DNA from: Flectonema sp. DT1601
Lineage: Eukaryota; Euglenozoa; Diplonemea; Diplonemida; Diplonemidae
Assembly: GCA_964019425.1 (NCBI GenBank)
Contig: OZ025820.1
Span: forward strand, 62,001-126,000
Reading direction: 5' to 3'
Length of the DNA stretch: 64,000 nucleotides
How positions within the stretch are numbered: the stretch's first letter is position 1; each line of letters begins with the position of its first letter. Below the pieces are notes generated by a model. The model did no database searches and was not told the DNA's origin. It was given only the letters and a program-made list of their open reading frames with translations. This document shows positions 11,168-22,200 of the stretch, piece by piece. Position numbers and translations under genes: made by a program.

Positions 11168-12106
11168 CTATTCAGAAGAGAATGCTCTGGCGGCTTTCTT
11201 CGCAGTGTTCTTTTCTTTTCGTTTTGACTCGGTCTCGATTCGAGTTATGTTCTGAAGTTCAGATTCGATCTGTTTGAGAACATCTGGTTCAGTGACGTGT
11301 ACTTTTGTAACGTCGAGATGCTCTCTAGCAGTGTAGTAGTTGTGTTTAGATAGTTCAAAGCGTGCTTTTCGAAAGCGAGCCTTCACGTTAAACTCGTCCT
11401 GTCTAATGATTTGATCAGCCAGTTCCAAACATCTTTCTGTATTTTCTAACTTGAGCCAGCATTGCATACAATTTTGTAATATCTGAACGCGTACTTTATG
11501 TTGTTGGTCTTCAACGTCTTTTAATTCTGGTCGAAGTTTTCTCTTTCTCCTTCCGAGGATGTCAAGTCCTTTTGAATATTTTTTTAAAGCTGGTCGATAT
11601 TGACCGGCTTTGAATAGATTATTTCCAGTCTCTTTGAAAGTCGTACCAGCGTCGACTTTTTCTGCATGAGTCCAAGGACCCATTGATGACACACAAACCA
11701 TTTCTAATTCGATAATACTCCATTCTGGAACTGATGGAGGAAATCCATTTTCTTTAAATCCAAAAATCGGATCTAATTGAAACGTTGCTCGTTCTCCGAC
11801 ATTCATCGAGACTAGTCCTTCTTCCATTCCGGCAGTACACATTCCACTCCCAGGAATGACTTCTATCGCTCCATGTTCATCAGTAGAATCGAATATTTTA
11901 TCGTTATATTTATACCAGTACTCTACTTCAACCATTGATCCTTCTCTTGGTTTTATGTGTTCCGTCTCTTCTGTTTCTTGAAGGACTTTTTTCCAAATTC
12001 CCAGACAACCAGTGATGTCTGCGTATCCTTCTCCAGGTGATTCTTTTATCATTGACCAACCACGTTTAGCCATTTCTTCATGAGGGTTTACAGCCCACTG
12101 TTCCAT
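11168..12106 (-). CDS. FKBP-TPR immunophilin co-chaperone (312 aa), PPIase site degenerate
   Basis: A single exon. An FKBP fold spans about residues 55-140 (KIFDS, then GMEEGLVSMNVGERA, then the strand ending WSIIELEMV). A three-TPR region follows from about 150 to 290, and a Lys/Arg-rich tail closes the protein. FKBP-TPR proteins dock on the Hsp90 C-terminus through the TPRs. Compared with FKBP12, the active-site Trp in the conserved GWEEG is replaced by Met (GMEEG), and several loop residues differ. Peptidyl-prolyl isomerase activity is therefore probably weak or absent, as in FKBP6, FKBPL and AIP. Length and layout are closest to FKBP6 (human about 327 aa), which acts in germline small-RNA pathways, but AIP-like proteins are an alternative. 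The start is the first ATG, after a run without other in-frame starts. Confidence 0.8.
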   Translation of the reverse strand: MEQWAVNPHEEMAKRGWSMIKESPGEGYADITGCLGIWKKVLQETEETEHIKPREGSMVEVEYWYKYNDKIFDSTDEHGAIEVIPGSGMCTAGMEEGLVSMNVGERATFQLDPIFGFKENGFPPSVPEWSIIELEMVCVSSMGPWTHAEKVDAGTTFKETGNNLFKAGQYRPALKKYSKGLDILGRRKRKLRPELKDVEDQQHKVRVQILQNCMQCWLKLENTERCLELADQIIRQDEFNVKARFRKARFELSKHNYYTAREHLDVTKVHVTEPDVLKQIESELQNITRIETESKRKEKNTAKKAARAFSSE

Positions 12107-12724
12107 TTTATGTGTGAGTTGTGTGCTGTTTCTGATAAAGTGAAATAGCAGTCTTTTGAACTACATCTGTTGGTTGGTATCTGACGACATAACAAAGTGA
12201 CTGAATGAAGTCATCTACTCCCTCTTGATTGAGCATTTTATCACTTCTTTTTATTTATTTATTTTATTCTTTTTTTTTTTATCCACTGGCTTCAAATTTC
12301 AATGCCACAAAGAAGAACACATTTCAGTTGCAATTTTCTTTAAGTCGGTTTGCTTCTGCTTTGTCTAAATATGGGATGTTAGTTAGTTAGCATGGGACAC
12401 TTTGTCTTCCACAGGAAGAATAAAATAACATAACACAGTGTGTGTAGATGTTTTGCTGTGGAATAAAAAAGAGTTGGCAATAAACTTAAATGTGTTCCAC
12501 ATAATAGTTTGGTCTCTTCGACATAATCTTCAGTAAAAGCGAATCGAGAATAGGTGTTTTTTTTTATTTATGTCGGGAAGTCAAGTTTTACACTCTCACG
12601 ATTGTCGTTTACCTATTTTTTTCGGTTTTCTTCGAATTATTTATTCAGATTATGGTTCGAGAGAGGGAGAAGGATATAAACGCGAAAAACGAAGAAAAAA
12701 ATAAGGGAAGTAACCCGGTCATCC

Positions 12725-12772
12725 AATTTGATTGCGGCGGTTCTGTGTGCAGCGCACAGCCACGATCAAATT
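12725..12772. other. inverted repeat able to form a hairpin
   Basis: Outer arms AATTTGAT (12725-12732) and ATCAAATT (12765-12772) are exact reverse complements. Inner arms CTGTGTGC (12743-12750) and GCGCACAG (12752-12759) pair with one wobble. The sequence is unusually GC-rich for this neighbourhood. It may be a structured RNA or a chance fold. Confidence 0.4.
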
Positions 12773-13655
12773 ATACATGTGCACTCCACGCATAACGGTT
12801 TACACCACAAAAAAAAGAACATGTCAAAAAAAGTTTAAAAAAAACACCAGTTGTCGGCATACGGTGCCCATACAACCACTGCTGTAAACAGCGTTGGACA
12901 CACAAAAGAAAAAGATCAAAATAAAAAAATAAAAAACGACAACAACGCTACTTAGAGACACAATATTGTTTTCACAAAACATGAAGCTCTGTATTAGCAT
13001 TTCAGTTCATTAGGGGGGAGTATCTCGATACTTTAATTAAATATAAAGAAACTTGAAATTTGGTTAAAACTAAAATTAGGTTTCAGTCAAACCTGGTTGA
13101 TACCAATTGTTAGATTCTAATTTTTGTTGTTTTATTCATTTCATAATTATTGACGTTCATCGGATTTATGTAAAAAGTGTATTTATGGAAAAGTTTGAGC
13201 AGATTCAATATTGTGTATCTCCAGTCATAAGATAAACTGTAAATTTATATTTCTTTTTTTTTTTTTGTACTTCTTTTGAGCTTATATTATCCGATCAGAT
13301 TTAAAAATTGAGACACCCAAAAAACACAAAAAAAAAAAAAAAAAAAAAAAAAGCGCAAACAAACACACCAAACAAAATCAGTAAAAAAAAACAAACAACG
13401 GCGCACGCAATGGTGACACACACAGACACACGTGAAAATCGCCTTAAGTACGAGTCACGGATTTTTTTTTTTTTTTTTTTTTTTTTGGGAAAGAAAAAGA
13501 GAGAATACAAAAAAAAAGGGGGGCAAAGCTATTCCAGGGCAAACTTTTGCCAAAAAGTCCCAATTGTACCCGCCGACGTGAAAAGAAATTTTTTTGGGGT
13601 ACTTTTTTTGGAATTAGATTTGATAAAACAAGAAATAATATCAAGAAATCATCAC

Positions 13656-13701
13656 GACACACCTGGAATCGTTGGTTTGACACACCCGGAATCGTTGGTT
13701 T
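13656..13701. repeat. two tandem copies of a 23-bp unit
   Basis: GACACACC(T/C)GGAATCGTTG followed by GTTT occurs at 13656-13678 and 13679-13701 with one difference. It is a short duplication in non-coding DNA with no known role. Confidence 0.8.
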
Positions 13702-14016
13702 TGAAGAAAGAACAACACAAAAAAAATAAAATAAAAGGAAACTCATCCTTTATACCTTCAAACGAATATCTAATCTTGAGGGAGAAGACGTAAATAATTG
13801 GCTGACGTATTCTCACAGTTGCCTCAATTTAAGTCGGTAGAGTGGATCGGCTAATAACTCTCTGGTTCAACAAATAATATTCAAAGACATTATTTAACAC
13901 ATCAGAAAGGCGATAAGAATAAAAAGAGTGAGAAGATAGAAGGGGAAAATAAAGGATGTAATTTTGTTCGTGTGCAAAATTCAATTCAGTGATGAATTAT
14001 TTAATATAAATCAGAT

Positions 14017-15108
14017 TTAAGCAGATTTTAATTTCGTATCAGCAGGAGGTTGTTCAGCAACAACCTGCCATGAGACTCGTCTTGAAGGAACTCCACCAGC
14101 TACTGCAAAGCTGTCTTGTGTTCCTATCTCTTCAGATATGTGAAGGGCTGGCATTGCAGCTCCAACAGGTGTCAATTGGTATGAGAATTCGACATCGCTT
14201 GGTCGAGAAAACCATTTTGGAAGTTCAACGACAGCACTTCCCTTTTCATTTAATGTTGCCAACCCGCTGTATGAAACTCTCTTTGGTGGTTCTGCAGTTT
14301 TTATAACTCCGCACATGTCTGCTCCAGGCTTGCGAAGAACATACTTTCTCAAGAAGAAGTTACCAAACAACACCAACATAGAAATCATATATAAAATCAT
14401 AATTAACTTTGCGAAATCTGGAGCACCACATTCCGGACCAGCAGTGAACGCGACGTATGACTGGAGTGAAATAGTAACAAACTGAATTAACTGCAACGAC
14501 GTTAAATGTTTGCTCCACCAACTCTTAATCCCCAAACTAGTCGCTAAGTAATGTCCATACATGAGAACATGAACAAATGCATTAAAGACAATCGGTAAGA
14601 ACATATCTCCGGAATAGTCGTGTGGAAGTAAGAATCCAACAACTAAAGTGATTGAAGAATGATGGAAAATATGTAAAAAGGTCACCTGACGAAATGATTT
14701 TCTCAAAATAAAAAACCAAGTGTCCGCATACTCCAAGAACTTCTGAGCATAGAAAGCCCAGAATAACCAGGCTAGCTTCTGTCCATTAGCATCTTCTAAT
14801 AACGGATTGCATGCAAAACTACCTGGATGTTGAATTTTATGAGTCACAATTCCTACTAACACATATCCAGCAGCAAATATGCACAACACGTTGTAGATTT
14901 GAAGTACCCATTTGATCTTAAAGCCTTCACTCCTCCTCTTCATGACGGTGTACAATATTAAAGTAATTACACAATAAATAGAGTTAGCCATCAGTAAGAA
15001 GGATAAATTTGCTCCATAACTAGCAGGTTGAACTCCTCGATCAATTCTAGACTGGAGGTCTGTTTGAGCTTTTTCATAACTGCTGGTGATTCTTTCGACG
15101 AAATCCAT
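14017..15108 (-). CDS. ELOVL-type very-long-chain fatty acid elongase (363 aa)
   Basis: An ER membrane 3-ketoacyl-CoA synthase that condenses malonyl-CoA with a fatty acyl-CoA. Visible family signatures, in order: a KxxExxDT block (KFLEYADTWFFILRK), the catalytic histidine box HIFHH near residue 145, NAFVHVLMYGHY, and TSLQLIQFV. About seven hydrophobic helices are present. The family is usually 270-320 aa; here an extra hydrophilic tail of about 80 residues follows the last helix, and a dilysine-like K near the C-terminus (KLKSA) is not a clear retrieval signal. The frame is open upstream to 15375, but that part is poly-A derived. The ATG at 15108 (MDFVERITSSYEKAQ) matches the family's N-terminal length. 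The subfamily cannot be fixed; ELOVL4- or ELOVL2/5-like are both possible. A poly-T tract and possible 5' UTR intron lie upstream. Confidence 0.9.
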   Translation of the reverse strand: MDFVERITSSYEKAQTDLQSRIDRGVQPASYGANLSFLLMANSIYCVITLILYTVMKRRSEGFKIKWVLQIYNVLCIFAAGYVLVGIVTHKIQHPGSFACNPLLEDANGQKLAWLFWAFYAQKFLEYADTWFFILRKSFRQVTFLHIFHHSSITLVVGFLLPHDYSGDMFLPIVFNAFVHVLMYGHYLATSLGIKSWWSKHLTSLQLIQFVTISLQSYVAFTAGPECGAPDFAKLIMILYMISMLVLFGNFFLRKYVLRKPGADMCGVIKTAEPPKRVSYSGLATLNEKGSAVVELPKWFSRPSDVEFSYQLTPVGAAMPALHISEEIGTQDSFAVAGGVPSRRVSWQVVAEQPPADTKLKSA

Positions 15109-15109
15109 T

Positions 15110-15321
15110 TTTTTATTATTATTAGGGACTGGAAGAAGGAGAGAGATCAACCTACTTATCGATTGAATAAAACAACAACAGCTTTGATTATTGGATGTGT
15201 GATACTGTTTTGTATAAAGCGATTCATTAATAAAAACGATAAAACACAACTTCATCTCACAGCTGCCTGGAAAACTATTGCCAGTCACGAGGACACATCT
15301 TTTTTTTTTTTTTTTTTTTCG

Positions 15322-15354
<33 letters not shown>

Positions 15355-17133
15355 TGTTTGTATTGTCGGATTCAATTTCCTCTTTTTTTTTGTTTTTGTT
15401 TTTTTTAAAAAAATTAATAAAGTTTAAGCGTGCAATGCGCTTCATCCACTTTCAGTACATCACACAAAGAAACAGAAATGGAAAATCCCCTTTAAAAAAA
15501 TCGATTAAAAAAAAATAATCAAAAGTCGCTCTAACTAGTTTTTTTTTTCTTTTTTCTTTTTTTCTTTTTTTTCCGCCAGCTAAGACGACATTAAGATAAA
15601 ATAAAAACTTTATTTATTTATTTATTTAAATAATCCATCAGGTTCAGAGAACAAAAAGGTTTAGCAAGGTTTTAAAAAGAAATTCGGCGGGTATGGCAAA
15701 AAAAAAAAAAAAAAAAAAAAAAATGTTAACACTGAAACTGTAAAAGAGAAAAAAAAAAAAAAAAAAGATGACTACACTGGCAAGAAAACCAGGTGAGGTA
15801 CCAAGGCAAGAAAATACAAAAAGTTGATATGAGACATTTGGGAAACCAACACCTAATTGAGGTTGGATCACTATTTTAAAATTTTAAATTATTATTAGTT
15901 TTTTTTTTTTTTTTTTTGATAAGGAGAGAAAAACAACATTCTTCAAACAAAAAAATAACAACATCACAAAAAATAGATTCAAATAAGACACAAATTACAC
16001 CGAAGAAGAAGAAGAAGAAGACGAGGAGGAAGATTAAACGACTGGATAGAAATTAAAAAAAACAAATAAAATTTTCTCAAAAAAAAGTAGAACACACTGG
16101 AAGCGGAAACTCTCTTCAGAGCTTAGTTAATTAAATGAGAAAGAACAAGAGCCAGCTGTCACATGTCCAAGATGCCTACCCAACGAACTCAGGAGCTTAG
16201 TTAGAGAGCCAGAGCAGTCACTTGAACATGACATGTTCAGCCAAGAAATTATATGCTTTTTTTCTTTTTTTTTTTTTTTTTTTTGTTACGTTACATCTTG
16301 TTATCCGGAGCCGGCTTGCCGCCATTTGGAAATGTAACGTACTTACAAAGTGGCTAAGATCTTTCCTTTTTTTTTTTTTTTATGTTTTTTTTTCTTAAAA
16401 TTGCAGGAAAAGACTAAACAAAAAAAACTAAATTAGTTTTTTTGATGAATTTAGCATCAAGTCACCACTCAATACTGTAGTACCCCCCTATTAGAAAACC
16501 AATCAATTATTTCGCTTAGTTTCACCCATCAAAGTTAAAGACAAATTGATGATGTAGAATACAGAAAAATGAAATTTACTATTTTTTTAAATGATTACCT
16601 CTAATCATTTCCTTTTTTTTCTCTCTTTTTTTTCAAATTCAAATTAATTTTTTTTTCGTATTTTGTATTTTGTGACGGCTTTATCAAAAAAAAAATATAT
16701 TTTAAAAATATTTATTCTTTTGATGTTGTTGTAAGAAAAAAAAAGGGGAAAAACCAAGACCTTCTTGATTATTTCCCCTCAAAAAAAACTTTTTTTTTGT
16801 ATCGCAGAAAAACAAATCGAGAATAATTCACCGGGAGCGTTAAATGATTAGAAAAAAGTTAAGAATGCGAATTACATTGAGCAACTGAACACCCCTTTAG
16901 AAAACCGTGCGTTAGAAGGAAGGTAAAACCTTCACAGAATCTCACAAAGAGATAGGTGCCTGCACTGAATAAGTAGCAGGAATCAAAAGGGAGGGAAAGG
17001 GTGAAAAGGAAGGGAGAAAAAAAAAAATGTTTCTAAAAAAAAGAAAATAAATAAATGTATGCGACGCTTGCAAGCGCGCGCGATACGCGTTACACAATTG
17101 ATGACTTTTTTTTTTTTTTTTTTTTTTTTTTAA
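15110..17133. other. gene-free stretch of about 2 kb upstream of the elongase
   Basis: Long T tracts dominate. A 35-codon minus-strand open frame (MSCSSDCSGSLTKLLSSLG...) at about 16129-16233, and a minus-strand ATG GCG GCA segment near 16324 preceded by a GTAAGT-like donor, could be 5' UTR or small exons. Neither is supported enough to call. No RNA gene was recognised. Confidence 0.4.
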
Positions 17134-18858
17134 CCCTCTAATAAGAGGCCAAAAACCCTGTTTTTGAGAAAAATCGAAAAATTTGACAAAGGGGAAAAGG
17201 GGTGTGGGGAAAAATACAAAAAAATTACAGGGTGAAAGACACCCCCCCGCGCATTGAAAAAAAACTGAGGTCAGCCCGCAAGGGGGCCAAAATAACTTGA
17301 GAAAATGCAACAACAGCCTAAAAAAACACTGTTACTTAGGACCCCTGGGTTCGCTTTGATTTTGGCAATGTTGTAGGAGTAGAGTGCTTCCGTTTCATGT
17401 TTTTCGGTGGGATATGATTGTGTGTAGCAAAGGTATGGTTGTTGCAAACAGGGGCTGAATACTTGTCAATATTTTCGTGATATTGTTTGAAGCAGGGATC
17501 CATGCATAAGAAAACCTCGCTTTTTGAACAAGAAATCGATGACCTTACTTTTTTTGAGAATAAATCCGTGAACTGCAGTCCCCAAAAATACCGAATTTTC
17601 GTAGGTAGTGACATTTTGTGTGAGTTTGGTGTGTTCCGTGATCAATAAGTTGAGAACATAGCCTCTTTTTGAACTGAGCATATGTCCCGACGTCTTTTTC
17701 AGACTTCTTTTGGAGGGTGAAAACATTGAAGATAGAAATCTCTAACAAGTAGTGAAAGACTTTCAGGGTCCAGCGTTTTGTCATCAGAGTTCTTCTTGCC
17801 TTCCCCCTGATACCGTCTACGAGGTCAACACCACCCATCAGTTTGTTGTACTGATGGATCTGTACCGGTAAGTCGATAGTCACTTTTTGATAGATATCCT
17901 TATTTTAGTCCATCACGTGGCTGTCTCATAATTCTCCTCGAGAGGCAATGTGCTGAAGACATGTACTTCTTTTGGATTGTCCCTGAATTTATGTGATGCA
18001 CATTGTGCTAGGACTGAAAGTACGAGGCAGAGAACTTCTCCACCCGTCCCTGCGCCTCCGCCTTATTGATCTCGGACTATTTGGGAACTATTGTTTCCCA
18101 AAAGCTGCGGATTTTGTAGAGCTTGTCAGTAGGTACGGGGTTGGTGACAGTGTAAAACTTTAGATTGGTTCGAATTTAGAGGAACCGATCTCAGGAAGCG
18201 AAGTGGGGTGTGTACGCTGGGTCTGATGTACCGTTCCTGTAATCTTAGGGTAATCTGAGATATTTGGCTTATCACAGAGACCCACGAGGATATTGAGTCC
18301 TAAAGAGAGTTTGAGTTCAGCTACGTTAAGATTGAGTGCCTTGTTGCTGCAGTGCGAAATCATCTCATCACCTTTGGGGTGAACACAAGTTCAAATTTCT
18401 GCAGTTCCTTCATCAATTTCAGGTCTGACATGTCCTGCAAGGACCGCCGAAACGTGTGTCGTCTTACCTTGGTGATTTTCTTGCTCCATTTCAGAGGGGA
18501 AATGCTTGGCTCTATTGTACTCTTTTCATCGCTCGAAGAAGACTCAGGAGCACCCGAATCTGGGATAGGTGACCCTACTGAATCATTTTCGATGGAAATA
18601 GTTTTAGGGATTTTAATTTTTGGCTGAAAACATGGGATAGTCATGGGCAACCTGGCTAAGACTGTTCCCAGTGCAGAAAAAAAAAAATGAACTTTTTCTC
18701 AGAAAAAGCTGGTGATTTTTGCAGCACGATCCCACATAAAATTTGTCGTTTTTGGGCAGCTCTGGCTCCACCCTTGTACTCACAAGGTACATTTTTCCCC
18801 TTTGTCAAAAAAAAAAAAACGCGAAAGGCCACTATAGTGGCCTTCAGGGCTTAAAGGG
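17134..18858 (-). mobile_element. decayed piggyBac DNA transposon with TTAA target duplication
   Basis: The element is flanked by TTAA at 17130-17133 and 18859-18862, the exact target-site signature of the piggyBac superfamily. It starts CCCTCTAATAAGAGGCC, and its other end read inward is CCCTTTAAGCCCTGAAGGCC, an imperfect terminal inverted repeat that begins with the family's CCC. Near the right end is a short palindrome, AAGGCCACTATAGTGGCCTT. At 1,725 bp it is too short for a complete autonomous copy, and its coding region is broken. Composition is less A/T-homopolymeric than its surroundings. Confidence 0.85.
17390..18650 (-). pseudogene. piggyBac transposase remnant
   Basis: Three pieces in different reading frames are recognisable on the minus strand. 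Near 18190-18360 is the N-terminal DDE-side motif region (ELKLSLGLNILVGL followed by NISDYP). Near 17545-17883 is the block IHQYNKLMGGVDLVDG, whose second Asp is the conserved third catalytic acidic residue of piggyBac transposases, followed by the MTKRWTLKVFHYLLEI helix region. Near 17466-17560 is a Cys-rich C-terminal motif (FLCMDPCFKQYHENI) typical of the CRD that binds the transposon ends. An acidic N-terminal region lies near 18360-18650. The middle, with the first two catalytic Asp, is largely missing or scrambled, so this is a dead internal-deletion copy. Confidence 0.75.
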
Positions 18859-18862
18859 TTAA

Positions 18863-19213
18863 AGAAATAAAAAAAAAATAATCTCAAAGAAAAACAAATA
18901 AATACCATCAAGCTTTACGGAAACCCAAAGACCAGAAAGTTCGGTTTCTATGACACTCCGAGCAACTTGACAGCTATTAATTAAGTCAACCGGACTACAT
19001 GTATGCAATAACTACTACTTGCTAGTAGCTTTGCAGATTAAAAAGAAAAATTTCATTTAAAAGCAAAGGAACGACGTGTTGGGGAGAAATAATATTTTAC
19101 GTTTTTTTTTTTTTTTTTTTTTTTTTTTCCCTCTCGTTTTGGTTTTTTTTAATAATTAAAAGAAATCTCCATTTTCTTATTATTACTTTTTTTTCGTGGA
19201 CCCACCTTTACGA
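18863..19213. other. intergenic between piggyBac and DPYD
   Basis: AT-rich 3' flank of DPYD with a long T tract at about 19100-19128. No feature was recognised. Confidence 0.5.
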
Positions 19214-22200
19214 TCACAGATCTTCAAGGTCAAGAACAACTGAGGCACCAACAGGGAGAGTCTTCTGTCCATAAGGAATACCTCTCGAAGGATTATATTG
19301 TGGATTGTTAACACGGCTTTCAGTGTTTCTTGGAACCATCGTAATGCAGTCAGGAACAGGACAAACAGAAACACAAAGAGTACAACCTGTACAGGTATCA
19401 GTAATTAGAGGCTGATGAGTATCTGGTGAGAAGTTGATCGCCTGATATCCAGTATCGTTACAAGTCATGTAACACTTTCCACAGTTAATACACAAGTCAT
19501 CATTGACTAACGCTACTGCTTGATTGTGTGGTGCCATACCTAATAGTTCAGTGAAGGTTCCAATGTGTTTAAGAGCTCTGCCAACGAGATCATTTACCTT
19601 TGGGATCTTACCTGCTTTTGGTACTACGACTGGGTCTTCATGAACTTCTTCTTTTTCTTCACCAATTTGAATAGTTTCACGTTTGTGTCTTGCGACGAGG
19701 TGAGGTCCGAATCTCGGAGGGAACTCCTTTCGTCTGTCTGACTGGAAGGTCATCAAAGCCGCTGGTGGAACTTGCTTTTGCCATTGCTCCAAGTCTGGTC
19801 TTGAGAGAGCATACAGCTGCCATTTCAGTCCTGAAATCCAATCTTGAACAATAGTGAAGTCCTGGTTTTGAATAGCAGAAGAAACTTGAACAACAGGAGC
19901 TCCACTGTAGATGAATTGTAAGACTGTGTCGGCGTTCTCAGCTCCTCCGGTTGCCATGACGGGGTAGTTTGGAAATTTATTCCCAATTGAACTGACCATC
20001 TTGAGAGCTATTGGACGAATAGCATTTCCTGAACACCCTCCGTAGGTTGTACGCTTTGGGGTTCCGACAGCTGGCCAAGGACTTGCGTCTGGTCTGATGT
20101 GCTGAAGACCACTAACAGTATTGATAGCAGTAACTCCATCAGCTCCTCCTTCCTTTGCAGCACCAGCGATATCACAAACATCCGTAATGTTTGGTGTCAT
20201 CTTAGCGAAGAATGGAACACTCTTTGGACAAACCTCACGAACCCATCCACAGATGTCTTTTACTAAATGTGGCTTCTGACCACACGCTAGACCCATTCCC
20301 TTCTCACCCATTCCATGAGGACATGATAAGTTTAATTCTAAAGCATCAGATCCACAATCAATTGCCTGCTTTGCTAACTCTTTCCAATCAGCTTCATTGT
20401 GTCCACACATAATAGAAGCAATGACAACATGATTTGGGAAGTCTTTCTTTAGTTGAGTAATCCCAGAACACCAATAGGCAGCAGACTTTTCAGATATGAG
20501 TTCGATGTTTAAGAACGAAGACTGATGAGGTCCATACTTAGCTGAAGCAGTGCAGCCATTTACAATTCTGGGAGAGATGTTGGTGACGAAGTCTTTGTCT
20601 AGTGAAAAGGTTTTTGTTACGACAAAACCCCATCCTTGTTGGAACCCTCTTCTGATCATTCCTAAAGTGGTTGCTGGAGGAGCTGATGCTAAACCGAAAG
20701 GATTTGGAAATTTCAATCCCACAAAATCCACACTAATATCAACATCATCAACTTCTGTATGGAATGCCGGAAGTTTTGGTTTCTTTATCTCCTCCTCAGA
20801 TAAGTTCTGAATGCTGCTGTGGATTCCCCACGCTGCTGTTTTTCCATCATTCGCTGCTTCTACTGTGAGACCAGATCCAATACAATCACCACCAGCAAAC
20901 ACTCCAGAGGTCTTCGTTTGTAAAGTATTTGGGTCGACAACAACCTGACCCCAAGAATTAATATCAGCCACAGATTTAATTTCCTCTGAGATGTCTCCCA
21001 AAGCTGATCCGAAAGCACTGATAATGTAATCACATTTTAGGGTCAGAATTTGATCATCGTCACGTGCCCAGGAACCGTCATCATTCTTCTCCATCTTCCA
21101 CATTTCAATAGAAGAAATCTTTCCCGTCTCTTTGTTGACATTTACTCGTTTTGGCTGACAGTAAGGAAGGAACTCTGCTCTCTCATTCTTAGCAAGAATT
21201 GTTTCTTCTGGACAGGCTCTCATGTCAGCTGTGGACCTACGAAAGCAGATCATCACTCGCTTTGCTCCACAACGAAAGGCACTTCCTGTGCAGTCAAATG
21301 CAGTATCACCAGCACCAAGAACAAGTACACGTCCATCAAGGATGGGTTTCTTTGATGATTTGCAGGAACACATTCCAGTTTTTGAATGCTCTGCTGAAGC
21401 AGGTAGGAAGTCCTTACTCGTATAGAATCCGTTAGTCGTCGATAATCCTTCGAATGCGTTATCAATCTTTGGAGATGGTAGACCACAACCGATGAATACT
21501 TTTTCATCTTTTTCTTTAGTTGCGAATCCAGGGTACGGAGTCGAGACGTGAACATTAACACCCAAATCCTTCATCAGTCCAATCTCCCACTGAACTGCTT
21601 CCGTATCAAGACGGTATTGTGGAATCTCTGAACTAGAAAGACCACCAGCGTAGCTCTCCTTTTCAACAATGTGAATGTTTGTGTATCCTAATCGAGCTAA
21701 GAAAGTAGCACAACAAACTGATGCAGGTCCGGAACCAATGCAGGTAATCTTCGTCTTGTAGTTTGAAGGCATTTGATCAGCCGGAGGGAGGTCAGGATTT
21801 CTTGTTGCTCGGATGTTCATTTTCTTAAAATGGTTAACAGCAAACTCCTGTAATCCCGAAATGTTTATAGCTCCGGCATCTGAGGCCGCTAAGTTGCAAC
21901 CTCCAGCGCACAAGTTTGAAGTTGGACAAATCATTCCACAAGACAACCCAACAGGATTATCACTTAAGATTAGTTTTGATGCTCCGTAGTTGTTATGATT
22001 AGCAATGCATCCAATAAAGGCTTTGATGTCAATACTTGTTGGACATGATTTCTGACATGGAGCGTCAACACACTTTAAACAACGCTGTGCTTCTTCTAAA
22101 GCACCCTTCAGTCCCAGGGTTGTTTCCTTACAGTCTCTCCAGTCTCCGTTTCTTTCACTACCTGCCTTGTGAATATTACGCTTCCATTTACCCTTTTCGG

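Larger units (their letters stand above)
12107..14016. other. gene-free stretch of about 1.9 kb
   Basis: No convincing coding region. It holds A/T homopolymers, a hairpin at 12725-12772 and a pair of 23-bp tandem repeats at 13656-13701. Open frames at 13.3-13.8 kb are driven by A and T runs and by G/A-rich sequence, and overlap on both strands, so they are not called. Promoter elements for the FKBP gene are presumably near its 5' end, but none was recognised. Confidence 0.5.

Noticed and set aside
13301-13793. Long overlapping open frames on both strands
   Set aside because: They consist mainly of Lys/Phe runs from A and T homopolymers with no splice or family support.
15109-15375. In-frame N-terminal extension of the elongase
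   Set aside because: The extension is mostly poly-Lys from a T tract and the internal ATG matches family length.
21253-21561. Antisense and shifted frames inside DPYD
   Set aside because: Shadows of a clearly coding strand, without independent support.
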